NCBI GenBank assembly: GCA_031835245.1
Contig: JAVKOQ010000157.1
Span: 62,001-126,000, forward strand
Reading direction: 5' to 3'
Length of the DNA stretch: 64,000 nt
DNA from: Balamuthia mandrillaris
Taxonomy: Eukaryota > Discosea > Longamoebia > Balamuthiidae
Shown piece after piece: positions 28,269 to 39,600 of this stretch. The notes below the pieces were generated by a model that saw only the letters and a program-made list of their open reading frames with translations, was not told the origin of the DNA and made no database searches. The stretch's first letter is position 1. Every line of letters begins with the position of its first letter. The position numbers were made by a program, and so were the translations under genes.

Positions 28269-29363
28269 AGTTGAGGAAGAGTTGATGGCGGGGTAGGCTC
28301 TGCTTGCGATAAATGGTTTCGTCTTCTCTTTGCTTGGATGATCTTTCGGAACACCTGATCCTTGTACTCGTCTTCATCTTCCTCTTTTGCGTCTGCTACC
28401 GCTCTTTGCCTTTTCTTTGTTTCCTCCACCTTTCGGTTTTGTTGGAGTTCGTTCTCTTCTTTCTCTTGTTTTTCTTCTTCTCGTATCTGGCGCAGAGTTT
28501 CTGTTGTTTCTTTCTTCCAAGAAGAAGCGACAGCATCCAGTTTTGCAGAAAGGCGACGTGAAAGTTGAGCGATTTGTTGGTTGAGTTTGTCTTTCATTTG
28601 CTGATGTGCTTTTTCCATATTCTTCTCGCAAATTTCTTTCCACTCGAGACAAAGCATCTCTTGATTAACTAAGATCTCTTCCAATGTTCGCTTTCTCTCC
28701 TTAGAGAGAGATTGTTTGATGTTTGCGACCTTATCAAGTCTCTTACCCATCTTCAAAATATTGTTAGCTACGTTGGAAAGAAAATGAACGAGGGAAGAGG
28801 AAGAAGTTGACAAAGATAGTACTTCGCTTAATTCATTCGTAACACATCCACGTAGCTCCTCGAAAGATTGCGTCATCAGAATTTGAAGCGACTCATTGCC
28901 TTTTGTTGGATCGTCTTTTGAAATAGGAGTTGAAAGAATGTTGTGCTCAGAGAGAACATCAAGGAGAGAGAGAGAGAGAGAGAGCAAAGAGAAGAGAGAA
29001 ACTTACATTGAGAAATTATAGATTGGGCGAACTCCTTGTTAGCGATCATTTCTTCTTGAAAAGTAGTCCTAATGGAGTCCATTTCTTTTCGCAGTAGCGA
29101 AAGTTCTTGTGTGACAGCAAAGTTCATTGCCTCTAAGGCTTGCAAAACCCTAGATCTCATCTCATTGTCTGCGTTGTCTTGTGAATGCAAAGAGAGTGAG
29201 ACCAAAATTTTAAAAAAAGGAATTAAGGCTTAACTTACCTTTGGCCACATCTGCAACAGCCTTTCTACACTGTTGAAGCTGATCCCTGATGAACGTTTAA
29301 ACTTAGCTCACGTAAGAGAGAGCAAGAGAAAGAGAAAGAGAAACGACGAAAGAGAACCAGAAA

Positions 29364-29403
<40 letters not shown>

Positions 29404-29962
29404 CAAACCGTGGGAGGATGCAATGATCATTACCTTGGAGGTTTCTTGATAACTTCTTGCCAACTACAGGGAAGCGCTCGCACAATATCATCTGCTCTTT
29501 GGCTCGGAGGGTTCCGCGAAAGAGGTCTCGCTGCACAGGTGTAGTGATGTCCAACACCAACCATTTTGGGTTCCAGAGAGGGATCACTCGACGAGGGTTT
29601 GGCTATTTCTCTGCAAGGAAGAAGGATAAACACACGAGAAGAAGGACGAAGAGGAGAGCATCAGCTGAACGAGGTCAGGAACAAAACAAGAGCAACAACG
29701 AGAGAAAGCAAAAGAACAAGTCCAAAACAAGAGCAAAGAAGCTCACGAGCAGTAACAGAAATGGAGACGAAGAAGCAAGAGGCTGTTACCGCGTCGTTGT
29801 AACTCCTCCAGAATAAGGGCGAGCAGCCGTAGCCCCCGTAATCATCGGATCGAACAGCTCGCTGTTTGTCGCCACGTTCACCAGCCTCATGCTCGAAGAA
29901 GAGAGCAACGCGGAGGCAGAGCTCGTCGTCGCACCGGGGGGACCACCTCGCAGAGGAAACAT
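28250..29962 (-). CDS. Coiled-coil protein of unknown function
   Basis: Exons run from the ATG at 29962 (MFPLRGGPPGATTSS) through an exon with EIAKPSSSDPSLEPKMVGVG and KRADDIVRALPCSWQEVIKK-like sequence. A very short exon encoding DQLQQCRKAVADVAK follows near 29282-29238. Next come EMRSRVLQALEAMNFAVTQE and then a long last exon ending at 28250. Splices agree in phase. The second half is a strongly charged coiled coil (KQSLSKERKRTLEEILVNQE, AHQQMKDKLNQQIAQLSRRL) with a basic tail KIIQAKRRRNH that may be a nuclear signal. Long (CT)n tracts follow two donors on the sense strand. I know no family for it. The length of about 430 residues and the coiled coil suggest a structural or chromosome-linked role, which is speculative. 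Confidence 0.65.
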
Positions 29963-30765
29963 GCTACCCGTTCTTCGTCCTTTCCTTGCCGCAAGGAAGG
30001 TTCTGTGCTAAATGAAAGACGGCACTACACAAAGAGTAGCGGCAAAGCATGCTGGCGTGCGCTACCGATTTCACCACCACTCGGCTTTCCCTGTTGGTCT
30101 GCGCTGTTTGAGTCAATTGTCGTGACGACACAAGCATTTCAATTTTTTTTTTGATTTTTTAAAGGGCACTCGGTGGATGATTGGCTGAACGGGTAAAAAA
30201 ACTGGGAAAAAAGCAACCAATGGCATCCCGCCGATCAGCCGAAGTGGCACATTCTTGGCATTCTTTCGAGATTTGGTTCAGATCGATAATTTTCTTGAAA
30301 TTAAATTCAAACAAACAAAAAATTTTCGTTTCTGAATGAAAATAAAAAATAAAGAAGAAAGGGTAGTAACCAAGAAGAAGAGCCGAAAAGGAGGAGGCGC
30401 CGGGACCAGGAACTCCCACCACCCACCCACTATTTTTTTTTTCCTGCTGCTCTCCTTTTTTTTTTTCATATCCCTTTCCTGAAGTGAAGAGGGATTTACT
30501 CGAGAGGGGGATTTGTTGGCCAGGGAAGAAAGACGCGTTACCTTATTATTGGTCCCACTATCGTCACTACGTTTTTTTTTTTCGATTCGAACTTCGTTAT
30601 TTTTTTTAATTGTAAACTCCCTGGGGAGACTCATCCTCCTCCACTCTCTTGGACTGATTGCATCTGCTGCACCGTAGCGCTTTTTAAGTTTGTATTTATT
30701 TTTTTCTTTTATTCTTTTGACGGCGCCAAACGAAAACAAGCATAAAAACCACAAAAGAAAAAAAA
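29963..30765. other. Intergenic region between two divergent genes
   Basis: About 800 bp between the start of the coiled-coil gene (-) and the LIM kinase gene (+). It is AT-rich with several T and A runs and an inverted CCAAT (ATTGG at about 30179). I see no RNA gene or open frame that looks real. It probably holds both promoters. Confidence 0.5.
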
Positions 30766-31722
30766 ATGTTAAAAGGAAGCAACAAAACTGCTTCCTCTAC
30801 TTCTTCCTCTACTTCTTCTGTACCCGCCGGCCCGCTTCGTTGTGCCGGCTGTTCTCAACTCATAGACACGGCCGCCAGCAAGTCGGCCAACAACAAAGAC
30901 CAACAGCAACAACAACCGCAGCCGACGGTGGTGATGGCTCTGGGCAAGGCCTGGCACAGCGACCACTTTGTGTGCTACCAGTGCGAGCGGCCCATTGTCA
31001 AAAACTTCACCAACGTAGACGGCGAGCCGCATTGTAACCGGTGTACTAGGGCCATCGTTGCTGCCCTCGGCTCCGTACAAAAGAATGGAGAGACTTATTT
31101 TCGAAGGTTTTTCCCTCTTCATTCTTTCCTGTTCTCCCTTTCCTTCTTTTTTGCTCTTTGCTCTTTGCTCTTTGCTCTTATCTATTTTCTTTTATTTTCT
31201 CTGTTCTCTTTCCTCTTCCCTCTTCTCTGTTGCCTCTATTTCTTTCCTATCTCACAAGAAATACAAAAATTACAGTCTGAACCAGAGCTTACAGAGCAGT
31301 TTGACCAACCTCAAACTCGACAAAGAACTGAGTGGAGTGCTTCAGGAGATTCGACAGCAAAAGGGCGAAACGCCTGAAGCCAAAGAAGATCAACTGGAAA
31401 TACTGGTCGAGAACATATTGCATACTGATCCTCAAGGTCACTTAAAACTTTCGCAAGAGAGAGAGAGAGAGAGAGAGAGATCAGTACAATAGAGAAAAAT
31501 GAGATGGATTAAGAGCGTTTTTAAAGTCATTACTCAAAGACACCTAAAAACAAAACAGAGTTAAGAAAGGGCAAAGCAAAGGCTTTCATCCAACAGATCC
31601 AAGGAGCAGAGGATGCCTCTCCACCCCAAGAAGAGAAAGGCAAACGCAGCGTGCGACGTAACGCAAAGACAAAGCTGCTTCTTATTTTATCGCGTGTCTC
31701 GCGTGTTTGGGAAGGAATTGTA

Positions 31723-31764
<42 letters not shown>

Positions 31765-33569
31765 ACTTTACTCTACATTTGCTAATAAATATGAATCTAT
31801 AGGAATATTGTGAACAGAGTTTGAGAGGAGCATCTGTAGAACAAGAACGGATTAAGTCTGCTAGACGAAACCAGTCTCAATCATCCAATCCTATTCGCGA
31901 GATAGAGGCTATGTAAGATACCTCTCTTTTTTTCTCATGTCTTTTTCAACACATAAATTTTTCTCTGCGACTAATATTGCTTCACGTATTCTTGTGGCTT
32001 TGTATTTAATAGTGTACAGAGACAAAGCCCAGAAAACTTTTTATTGTGTAGAATATGCGAAAGGCGGATAGCTTTGGCGGTCGTCAAGGAGCACTCCTGC
32101 GAGTGCATGGAAATACGAAACTGTGCCATGAAAGCGTATGAATGTGATCGTAAATTACGCAGAGTACGTAATCACGTCTCACGCTACTATCCTTTTTCTG
32201 TCTATCACGGTCTTCTTTAATTCGACACCTTTGAGAGAAAGAAGAGAAGGCTAGCCCTACAGTTCTAACAAAACAATGATATTATTTCTTAAGTTGGTGG
32301 AACGCCTTGTAGATAAAGTTTTTGGTGCTTCAGATGAAGGAGAGAGCCCTGGAGTGCTCAGTCCTTCTTTGCCAGCATCGCCGCCTGGGTCGCCCATGCG
32401 CCGGCCCTACACTTCAAGCTTAAAGGCTCTGCTCAGCACTGATGAGCAAAAGATATTACACAAATTGGAAGAAATCATCAAAAAGTACTTTCTTTCTGTC
32501 TTTCTTTTCATGTTCTTCTCTTTTTCTTCTTCTCATTACTTTAGATGTAGCATTTAACTTTTTTCTACTTTAGAACGATCACTATTTGGCATTCGATTGA
32601 CGCTTTAGGCGCCATCAAAAAATCAGTTCTTGATTTACGGTTTGTGCTCTTCCTCGTTCTCGTTTCTCTTTATTTAACTTATTCTGTCACTTAATAGGAT
32701 AACTGAAAAATCTCCTTTTTATGGGGTAACGCAAGAGATGTTGGGTTATATTGAAAAGAAGATCAAAGCTTTCCAAACTGCACATCAACTACCCAAAACC
32801 ACCATTCCATTTTCCTCACCCAACCTTTCACCAACACAACAAACAATCGAATGCATGCTCTCTCATAGAGACGTATTGAATCTTAGCATCAAAGACTTTG
32901 AAATATTGAAACCTATTACGAGAGGAGGTTACGCTCGTGTCTATGTTGCCAAGAAGAAAAAGACTGGCGATATTTATGCCATCAAAGTCATGTCGAAAAG
33001 TACGAGTCCCTCTCCTGTACTACATCAGTTTCTATTTCTTTTTCCTTTTTTTAAGCTTTACTTTTGCTTTACTATTGCAAATTTTTAATTTCTTTACTTA
33101 TTGCAACAACGCAGCCGAAATGATCAAAAAGAACCAGGTAGATAGGATCAAAGTAGAACGTCAGATCCTCTCTTCCATCCACAATCCCTTCCTCGTTAAG
33201 CTCTACTATTCTTTCCACTCTCGAAGAAATCTGTATCTCGTGATGGAATACATTCGAGGCGGAGATTGCTTTGCCTTGTTGGAGAGCATGGGTGCCCTGC
33301 CGGAGGAAATGGCCAAAGCGTATATAGCAGAGACTGCGATGGCCTTGGAGTATCTTCATGGGCTTGGCATTGTACACCGTGACATTAAGGTAACACTACT
33401 CTTTTCCTTCACAACAACAGAGTAGAGAGGAGATAGTAGAGAGCAGCGAGTGAATTGCTAAAACTATTCTTTATGTGACATAGCCGGACAATTTGTTGGT
33501 AACGGAGGAAGGTCATGTAAAATTAGTAGACTTTGGATTAAGTCAAGCTGGCCTTTACCAAAGCAGTTC

Positions 33570-33604
<35 letters not shown>

Positions 33605-36600
33605 CTGTTGAAAACCAAATGATGTTCACTACTTTCTATATTGTTTTCTACGATAATAGTAACGGGCGACGAAAGTCTAATCAGCTTAAGCAAAACCAGA
33701 ACTCTTGTAGAATTCGATGAAGCTGAACGGGCAGCCTTTGGAACTAAGTACAGCAAGGACCTACCTTTGTTGCAACAACGCTATTCCATTGTCGGCACCC
33801 CTCATTATCTGGCTCCTGAGATTCTTCTTGGCACTGGCCATTGTATGTTATTTTCATTCTTTTTATTTCTCTGTGCGTTTTGCTTGTTTGAAATCTAATA
33901 TCTCTCTCATTTAGCTTTCTCGGTGGATTGGTGGTCATTGGGAGTGGTACTCTTTGAGTTTCTCACAGGATTGCCTCCATTTACTGGTGATGGTCCAGAC
34001 GAAATATTTGCCAATATTTTGAACAGAGGTTTGTTTCTTCTTCATTTTCACTTGTTTATTTCATTCTGTCTTCTTTCTTCACCACGAAAACGAACAATCT
34101 CAACTGTTATGATATACAGATATTCGGTGGCCACAAGATGATTCTCTGTCAGCAGAAGCGATAGACCTCATCGAACATTTGTTGGAAATGGATCCTACCA
34201 AGCGTTATTGTACTTTTTTTTTTCTGCTTTTTCTTTGCTTATCTTCTGCAACTCACAATCAATCAAACAAACATAAAAAGCTGCTGCTGAACTGAAGCAA
34301 CATCCTTACTTTGCGGATACAGATTGGAACGATCTGTTAGCCAAAAAAATGCCGTTCATACCAAAGTTACAAAGCGAGGATGACACGCGTTACTTTGAAG
34401 GTTTGTGAGTGTTCTTTTCCAGCAAAAATGGTAGATATCCCACCCCACGACCATAAACTTCCCACCCCACCGATAAAAATTCCACCCCTCAGGTAAAAGT
34501 CCCAACCTATTAGGGTGACATGAATTATGAGTAACTCTATCGTTACATTGCTACTGTGTTTCTCTTTGCTTGGCGAGAGGAATAACCGTTGTAAAAGAAA
34601 CTGTCAGGAATTGAAAGCATGCTGTATCCTTGGTCAACGGTTATTCCTCTCACCATTCTTGCCCGCCATACTTTTCTTTTTGTTCCCGCCTTTTTTTTCA
34701 ATAACGTTACCGTTACTTTTTCTTGGGTTGTAACAAGGTCTTCTTCTTTAACTTTTTTCTTTCAACTAGAAACAGCTACACACAACCATCACACACCTTT
34801 TTTGTTTGTTTGGCTTTTTGTTTTTTCCTTTTTTTTTTTCTCATTATGGAAGCGAAGAAAAAAAGATTTGCCGAGATTTACGGGTGGATTTTTGAACGAA
34901 AGGTTCCATTGCAGCAGCTTTCACGGTTGTACAATGGTGGAGAGGATGCTCCGACCTTTTATCGAGTCCAATGGAGATCAACTCGTGGGCTTACAAAGCG
35001 AACAGGAGTGAAGGTGCTTAGTAATCAGCGGACCACCCTTGAAGGAGTGAAAGTGTTGGTGGCGCCTAAAGTCAAGAAGGTGAAGAATGGGGTCCTTGAG
35101 GTTGCACTCAGCGAGAATCTTCACTGCTCTGGCGGCTTTGCCTGTGCTCCTCCTGCAAGAGGAAAGAAGAACAAAAAACTAAAGGACTGTGAAGTACAAA
35201 GCCGTTGGGTGGGGTTTAGAGATGAGCTAAACACTGCCTACATCTACATCCAGAAGGAAGCCCAAAGCCACGGACCTGGGTTTTGCGCGCCTTCCGCTTT
35301 GCCTATGACACCTGCGCTTCGGCAGTGGCTCCGCCAGATGGATGGGCAAGGAACAAAAGAAGACGGAATGATTGGGAGAGGAGGAGCAATGACGGCGCAC
35401 GAGCTGCAACGAATGTTGCTGGGGGGCGCTTGTGAGCTGGTCAAGGATGCTCGGGATGTACCCACTGTGCAGGAGATTGCCACTGTAATCCACAACGGAA
35501 GGAAAAAACTGCGAATCGGCAAGAAAGGGCAAACCAGAGCAGAAGCCCTCCAAGCGGCCTTGAATCGGCCAGAACTGGCTTCTACTATCCTTTTCCCACC
35601 TTTGGAGAGCCGTGAAACGTACATCCTTGATCGCACGGCGGCCCGTCGGCCATGGATGATTTTTCTGATCGCGCCTTATGCAGTCACTGTGCTTCAGCGA
35701 TGGGGTAAGGATGTAGTCGGCCTGGACAGCATCTACAAGCTATCCAAGTCACATCCCCCCGTTTGGGCACTGGTGGTGCAAGATGACTTGGGACGGAGCT
35801 GGCCTGTTGCCTTCGCTGTTGCTAGCAAGGAACGAGCAGCAGTTGTGCGCTTTTTCCTTTCGTCTGTTCGTCACTTTTTTGAGACACAGACGACAACGAT
35901 CTACTCCCCAAAACCTACGTGGCAACCCTTCGTAATGATCGACAAAGACAAGGTGGAGCGTAACGGGGCGACAAGTGCTGGCTTTCAGGTGGTGTTGTGT
36001 GACTTTCATGCACAACAACTGTGGAGAAAAAAAGTTGCGCAGTATGGTTTGTTCTCTCTCTTTCATGCATCTGCTCTCTCCCTCTCGTTGTTGCTCATAC
36101 AAGTAGAAACTAACAATAATACCAAACAACAAGGGAAGGATGATGGATGTGTATTGGGTTTGTTAAAAAGACTGCAACATGCCATGACAGAAGATGCAGA
36201 GGAAGAAGCAACAAAAGTGTTGAAGAACTATTGCCAAAAAAAGAGGATTACCCGTTTTTGGCAGTACTTTGACAAGAACTGGCTTTCTCCTCCATGGGCA
36301 TCAACGTGGAAAAGCATTGATCGTCCTGGGTACCGAGAGGGCTTGTGGAATACCAACAATGCAACAGAGACGATCTTTCGTAGCATTCTTCGTGATTTCC
36401 ACTGCAAAGGCACCAAAGGGGATCACAACTTGGTCTTAACGCTAGCAGACAATGTGTTTCGCCGCTACAATGTGGAGCTCAACCGCATCGATGTACTACA
36501 GCAACGCCCAAGCCTTGGTGTTTGCCGGCTTTGGAGGAGATATCAAGAGGGATTGCGGCTGGCACAGCACCAACAGAGTGAGAAACAGAAAGAAAAAGAA

Positions 36601-39600
36601 GAAATAGAGAATGGCAGCAAAAACGATGACAACAACAACGACAGAGAGGAAAAAGAGGTAGAAGAAGGATTGAACGCACATTTTGTAGAGCTTGCTGACG
36701 GCGTTTTCAAATGGAATGAGTACGACGTGACTATAGAATTGCCTTCATGCACCTGTCCTTACTTTCGGTATTATGGTAGGAGGTGCAAACACGTTTTTGG
36801 ACTTGCTGCTCATCTACAGAAAACATTTTCAGATCAGAACCTTTTAGAGCTTGGGCTGAAAAGACAAACAAGACGCACCAACAGCAGCACCTCCCAAGTG
36901 GCAAGAATAGTTGAAGATGACATCGTTGAAGCAGATGATACTGACTCCCTGGAGCAACGTGTAGCGCCTGTTACCCTTGATGATGAAGATGTGGAAGGAG
37001 AGGAGGGAGATGAACAGGACGAGGAACAGCAGGCGCTGCTACTGTTGGAGGAGCCATCAATGGATGAACTTGGTGAGGACGACGGCGGAGATCTTGAGGA
37101 AGAAACTTCTGAAGGAGAAGAACACAACAATAAGAAAGAAGAGAAGGAGGAGAAGGAGGAGAAGGAGGAGGAGGAGAAGGAAAAGGAGAAAGACAAACTG
37201 AATGCAAACAAAAATCAAGGAACAAAGCATCAACATCCAGTGGAGCCAAAAATCGAGTACTCTAGCAAGGAAGAAGCAGAACAAGCAATCGCATATGCTA
37301 CAGGGAAGTCATCACCTGGGAGGCCGCGCAATACAACAAAGAGGCCGAAAGTAGCAACCAACCTGCGACTCACAGAAGAATGATTGCTTGAATTAAGTTA
37401 GTATCTCTTTTTTTTAAACAAAATCTCTCCCTCCTTTCCTACTTTTAGCTAACACCTCACACAAACACCAGAAACCGAACGTACCTTTCAATCAAATTTA
37501 ACAAAACCTGAAACAACAAAGAAAAGGCAGCGGCGGTGGCGGCGGCTGCACCAAAAAAACAACAAAATCAAAAAACAAAAACGCAAAGTGGTATGTTTGT
37601 CACTTTTTGTATCAAGCAGATTCTTTTTCTGAAGTTGATTTTTGTCATTTTTGAAGAGTGCAAAGCAAAGCGTACCTCTCAATGGCAAAAGAACTGTAAA
37701 ACGGAAGAGATCTATGGCGTCGCACCCGTGGTGAACTACCAGGATCCCCGAGTGGACAAAAGGAAGCCTCTCTCTCCAAAACGACAACTGAAGCCCAACC
37801 CACGGTACCAGAAAACACAGGTCGTGAAGCTCCTCTCTCCTCAAAAAAAGAACAGAACGAAGAAAAGGTGCCCAGCGTGACAAAGAAAAGACTGGCCAAA
37901 AGAACAAAACGAAAAAAAAAAGCCCCCTAAAAAATAAATTTTTGATTTTTCTGATCCCTTTTCTCCACTCTCTAAAATAATGGCCAGCGCACGCTTTGGT
38001 GGCAAAATAGCACAAAAATAATAGGTTGTTATAAATACATATTAGGGTGGGTAAATTACCTGAGGGGTGGGACGTTTACCGAAGGGGTGGGACTTTTAGC
38101 GTTGTGGGGTGGGACGTTTACCCGATTCGCTCTTTTCCAACAAAAACAAAACCAAAAATCAAACGAGCCGAAAAAACAACAAACCTGACTTTTTTTCTGG
38201 AATAAAGGACGGAAAGGAAACTTTGAATTATCAGCATCGATGATTGCGGACGACATGGAAGCAGCGAGAGCTGAAGACATGTACACAAGCAGAGATGGCA
38301 CTTTACGCATTCGCGGTTATAGTACCATAGCAGGGCATGATGCGGAAGATTTGATCTTTGAGGGTTTCACCTCGACGCACACAACTAACTTGGAAGAGAA
38401 GAACCTTGTTGCGATGCACAACTCATCTACTGCTGTACAAATCGAAAAACGAAACTTAGAGCTCGCCAATTCACCTGCGTCTTCTTCTTCTTCGGAGAAG
38501 GAAGAAGAAGAGGAAGAGGAAGAGGAAGAAGGAGAGCGACGAGAAGAAGAACAAGAAGGTAAACATAACAATTCACCAGAGAAAGTGTCATCCACCAAAA
38601 AACAAAAGAAGGAGAAAAAAGAGAAAAAGGAGAAGAAGGAAAAGAGCAACCGAAAGAGAAGCAAGTCTAAATCGGTGTTATCAACTCTGTTCTCGAAAGC
38701 TACTTCCTCCGATTTGATATCACGACCTTCTTCTCCGCGTGGACCCCGTAATCCCGAATCCTCTATACTTTCTATCTTTTCTTCTGGTTCTAAACACGAA
38801 GCCACAAAAGCAACTGCAACATCAACAGAGATTAAATCACCATCCTCCGAGCAAACACAACAATCTTCTTCTGAAAACTCTACAGATGCTCCTGCGGTGC
38901 GTTTTCGCAATACTGTTCAAATGCAACATGCAAATAACGGGACTAAAAACAACGAAACCACTGCAAAAGAAAAAAAGACAAAGAAACAAGCGACAGACAG
39001 CTCTACTTCTTTCTCTTCTGCAAATGGCCTCACCTCTTCGCCTTCTGCTACTACCAAAGCAAAGGAAACAAGTTCAACATCAGTCACTCCCAACCCAGCC
39101 CCTCCTCTTCTTTTACCTCACGGTCGAACCTCTTCAGTTCTTCATCGCAACCGCTCAGCCTCCACCTCACAGCCCTCTGCTCCCTCTCCTCTCGGTCGCT
39201 CCTCCTCAAAACGAAACCTACGAGAAGGAAGCAGTAAATCGGATGTTGAAGAGGAAGAGGAAGAGGAAGAGGAAGAGGAAGAGGAAGATGAACAACAAAG
39301 AACTCCAGCTCGCACAAAGACAAGTGGACACTCTCGCTCACACTCGTTGTCTCCATCCCGTGTGGCCACTCTAAGAAACGAAAATACTTCTCCTCCCCGC
39401 TCATCATCCTCATCTTCATCTCCATCTCCAACTCCAAAGACTTCGACTTCGTCCAACTTTCCAACCCGTCGTAGAGATGCGTCTCCGCCCACTTTTATTC
39501 CTTACAAGAAACAAGTCGACTCTGTATCTCCGGCCAAACTTTTCATCACCACGTACTCACCTACTTCTCGCCTTCCTTCCTCTCCTTCTTCCTCTCCTCC

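Larger units (their letters stand above)
34430..38130 (+). mobile_element. MULE-type DNA transposon inside a kinase intron
   Basis: The element lies wholly inside the intron 34401-38207 of the kinase gene, in the same orientation. Its ends form imperfect inverted repeats of about 85 bp (34430-34515 and about 38040-38123). Each contains three copies of GGGGTGGGA or its complement, spaced 22 and 20 bp from the outside in. The flanks TCTTTTCCAGCAAAAAT (34413-34429) and TCTTTTCCAACAAAAAC (38131-38147) match at 15 of 17 positions and may be the target duplication. MULEs usually make 8-11 bp duplications, so the exact edge is uncertain. The inside holds one long transposase gene and a small basic reading frame. 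The intact frame suggests a fairly recent arrival, while the diverged repeats argue against a very recent one. Confidence 0.82.

Noticed and set aside
38317-38910. Antisense open frame of 197 residues
   Set aside because: It is the shadow of the Ser/Glu-rich kinase C-terminus; composition mirrors the sense frame and no start or splice signal supports it.
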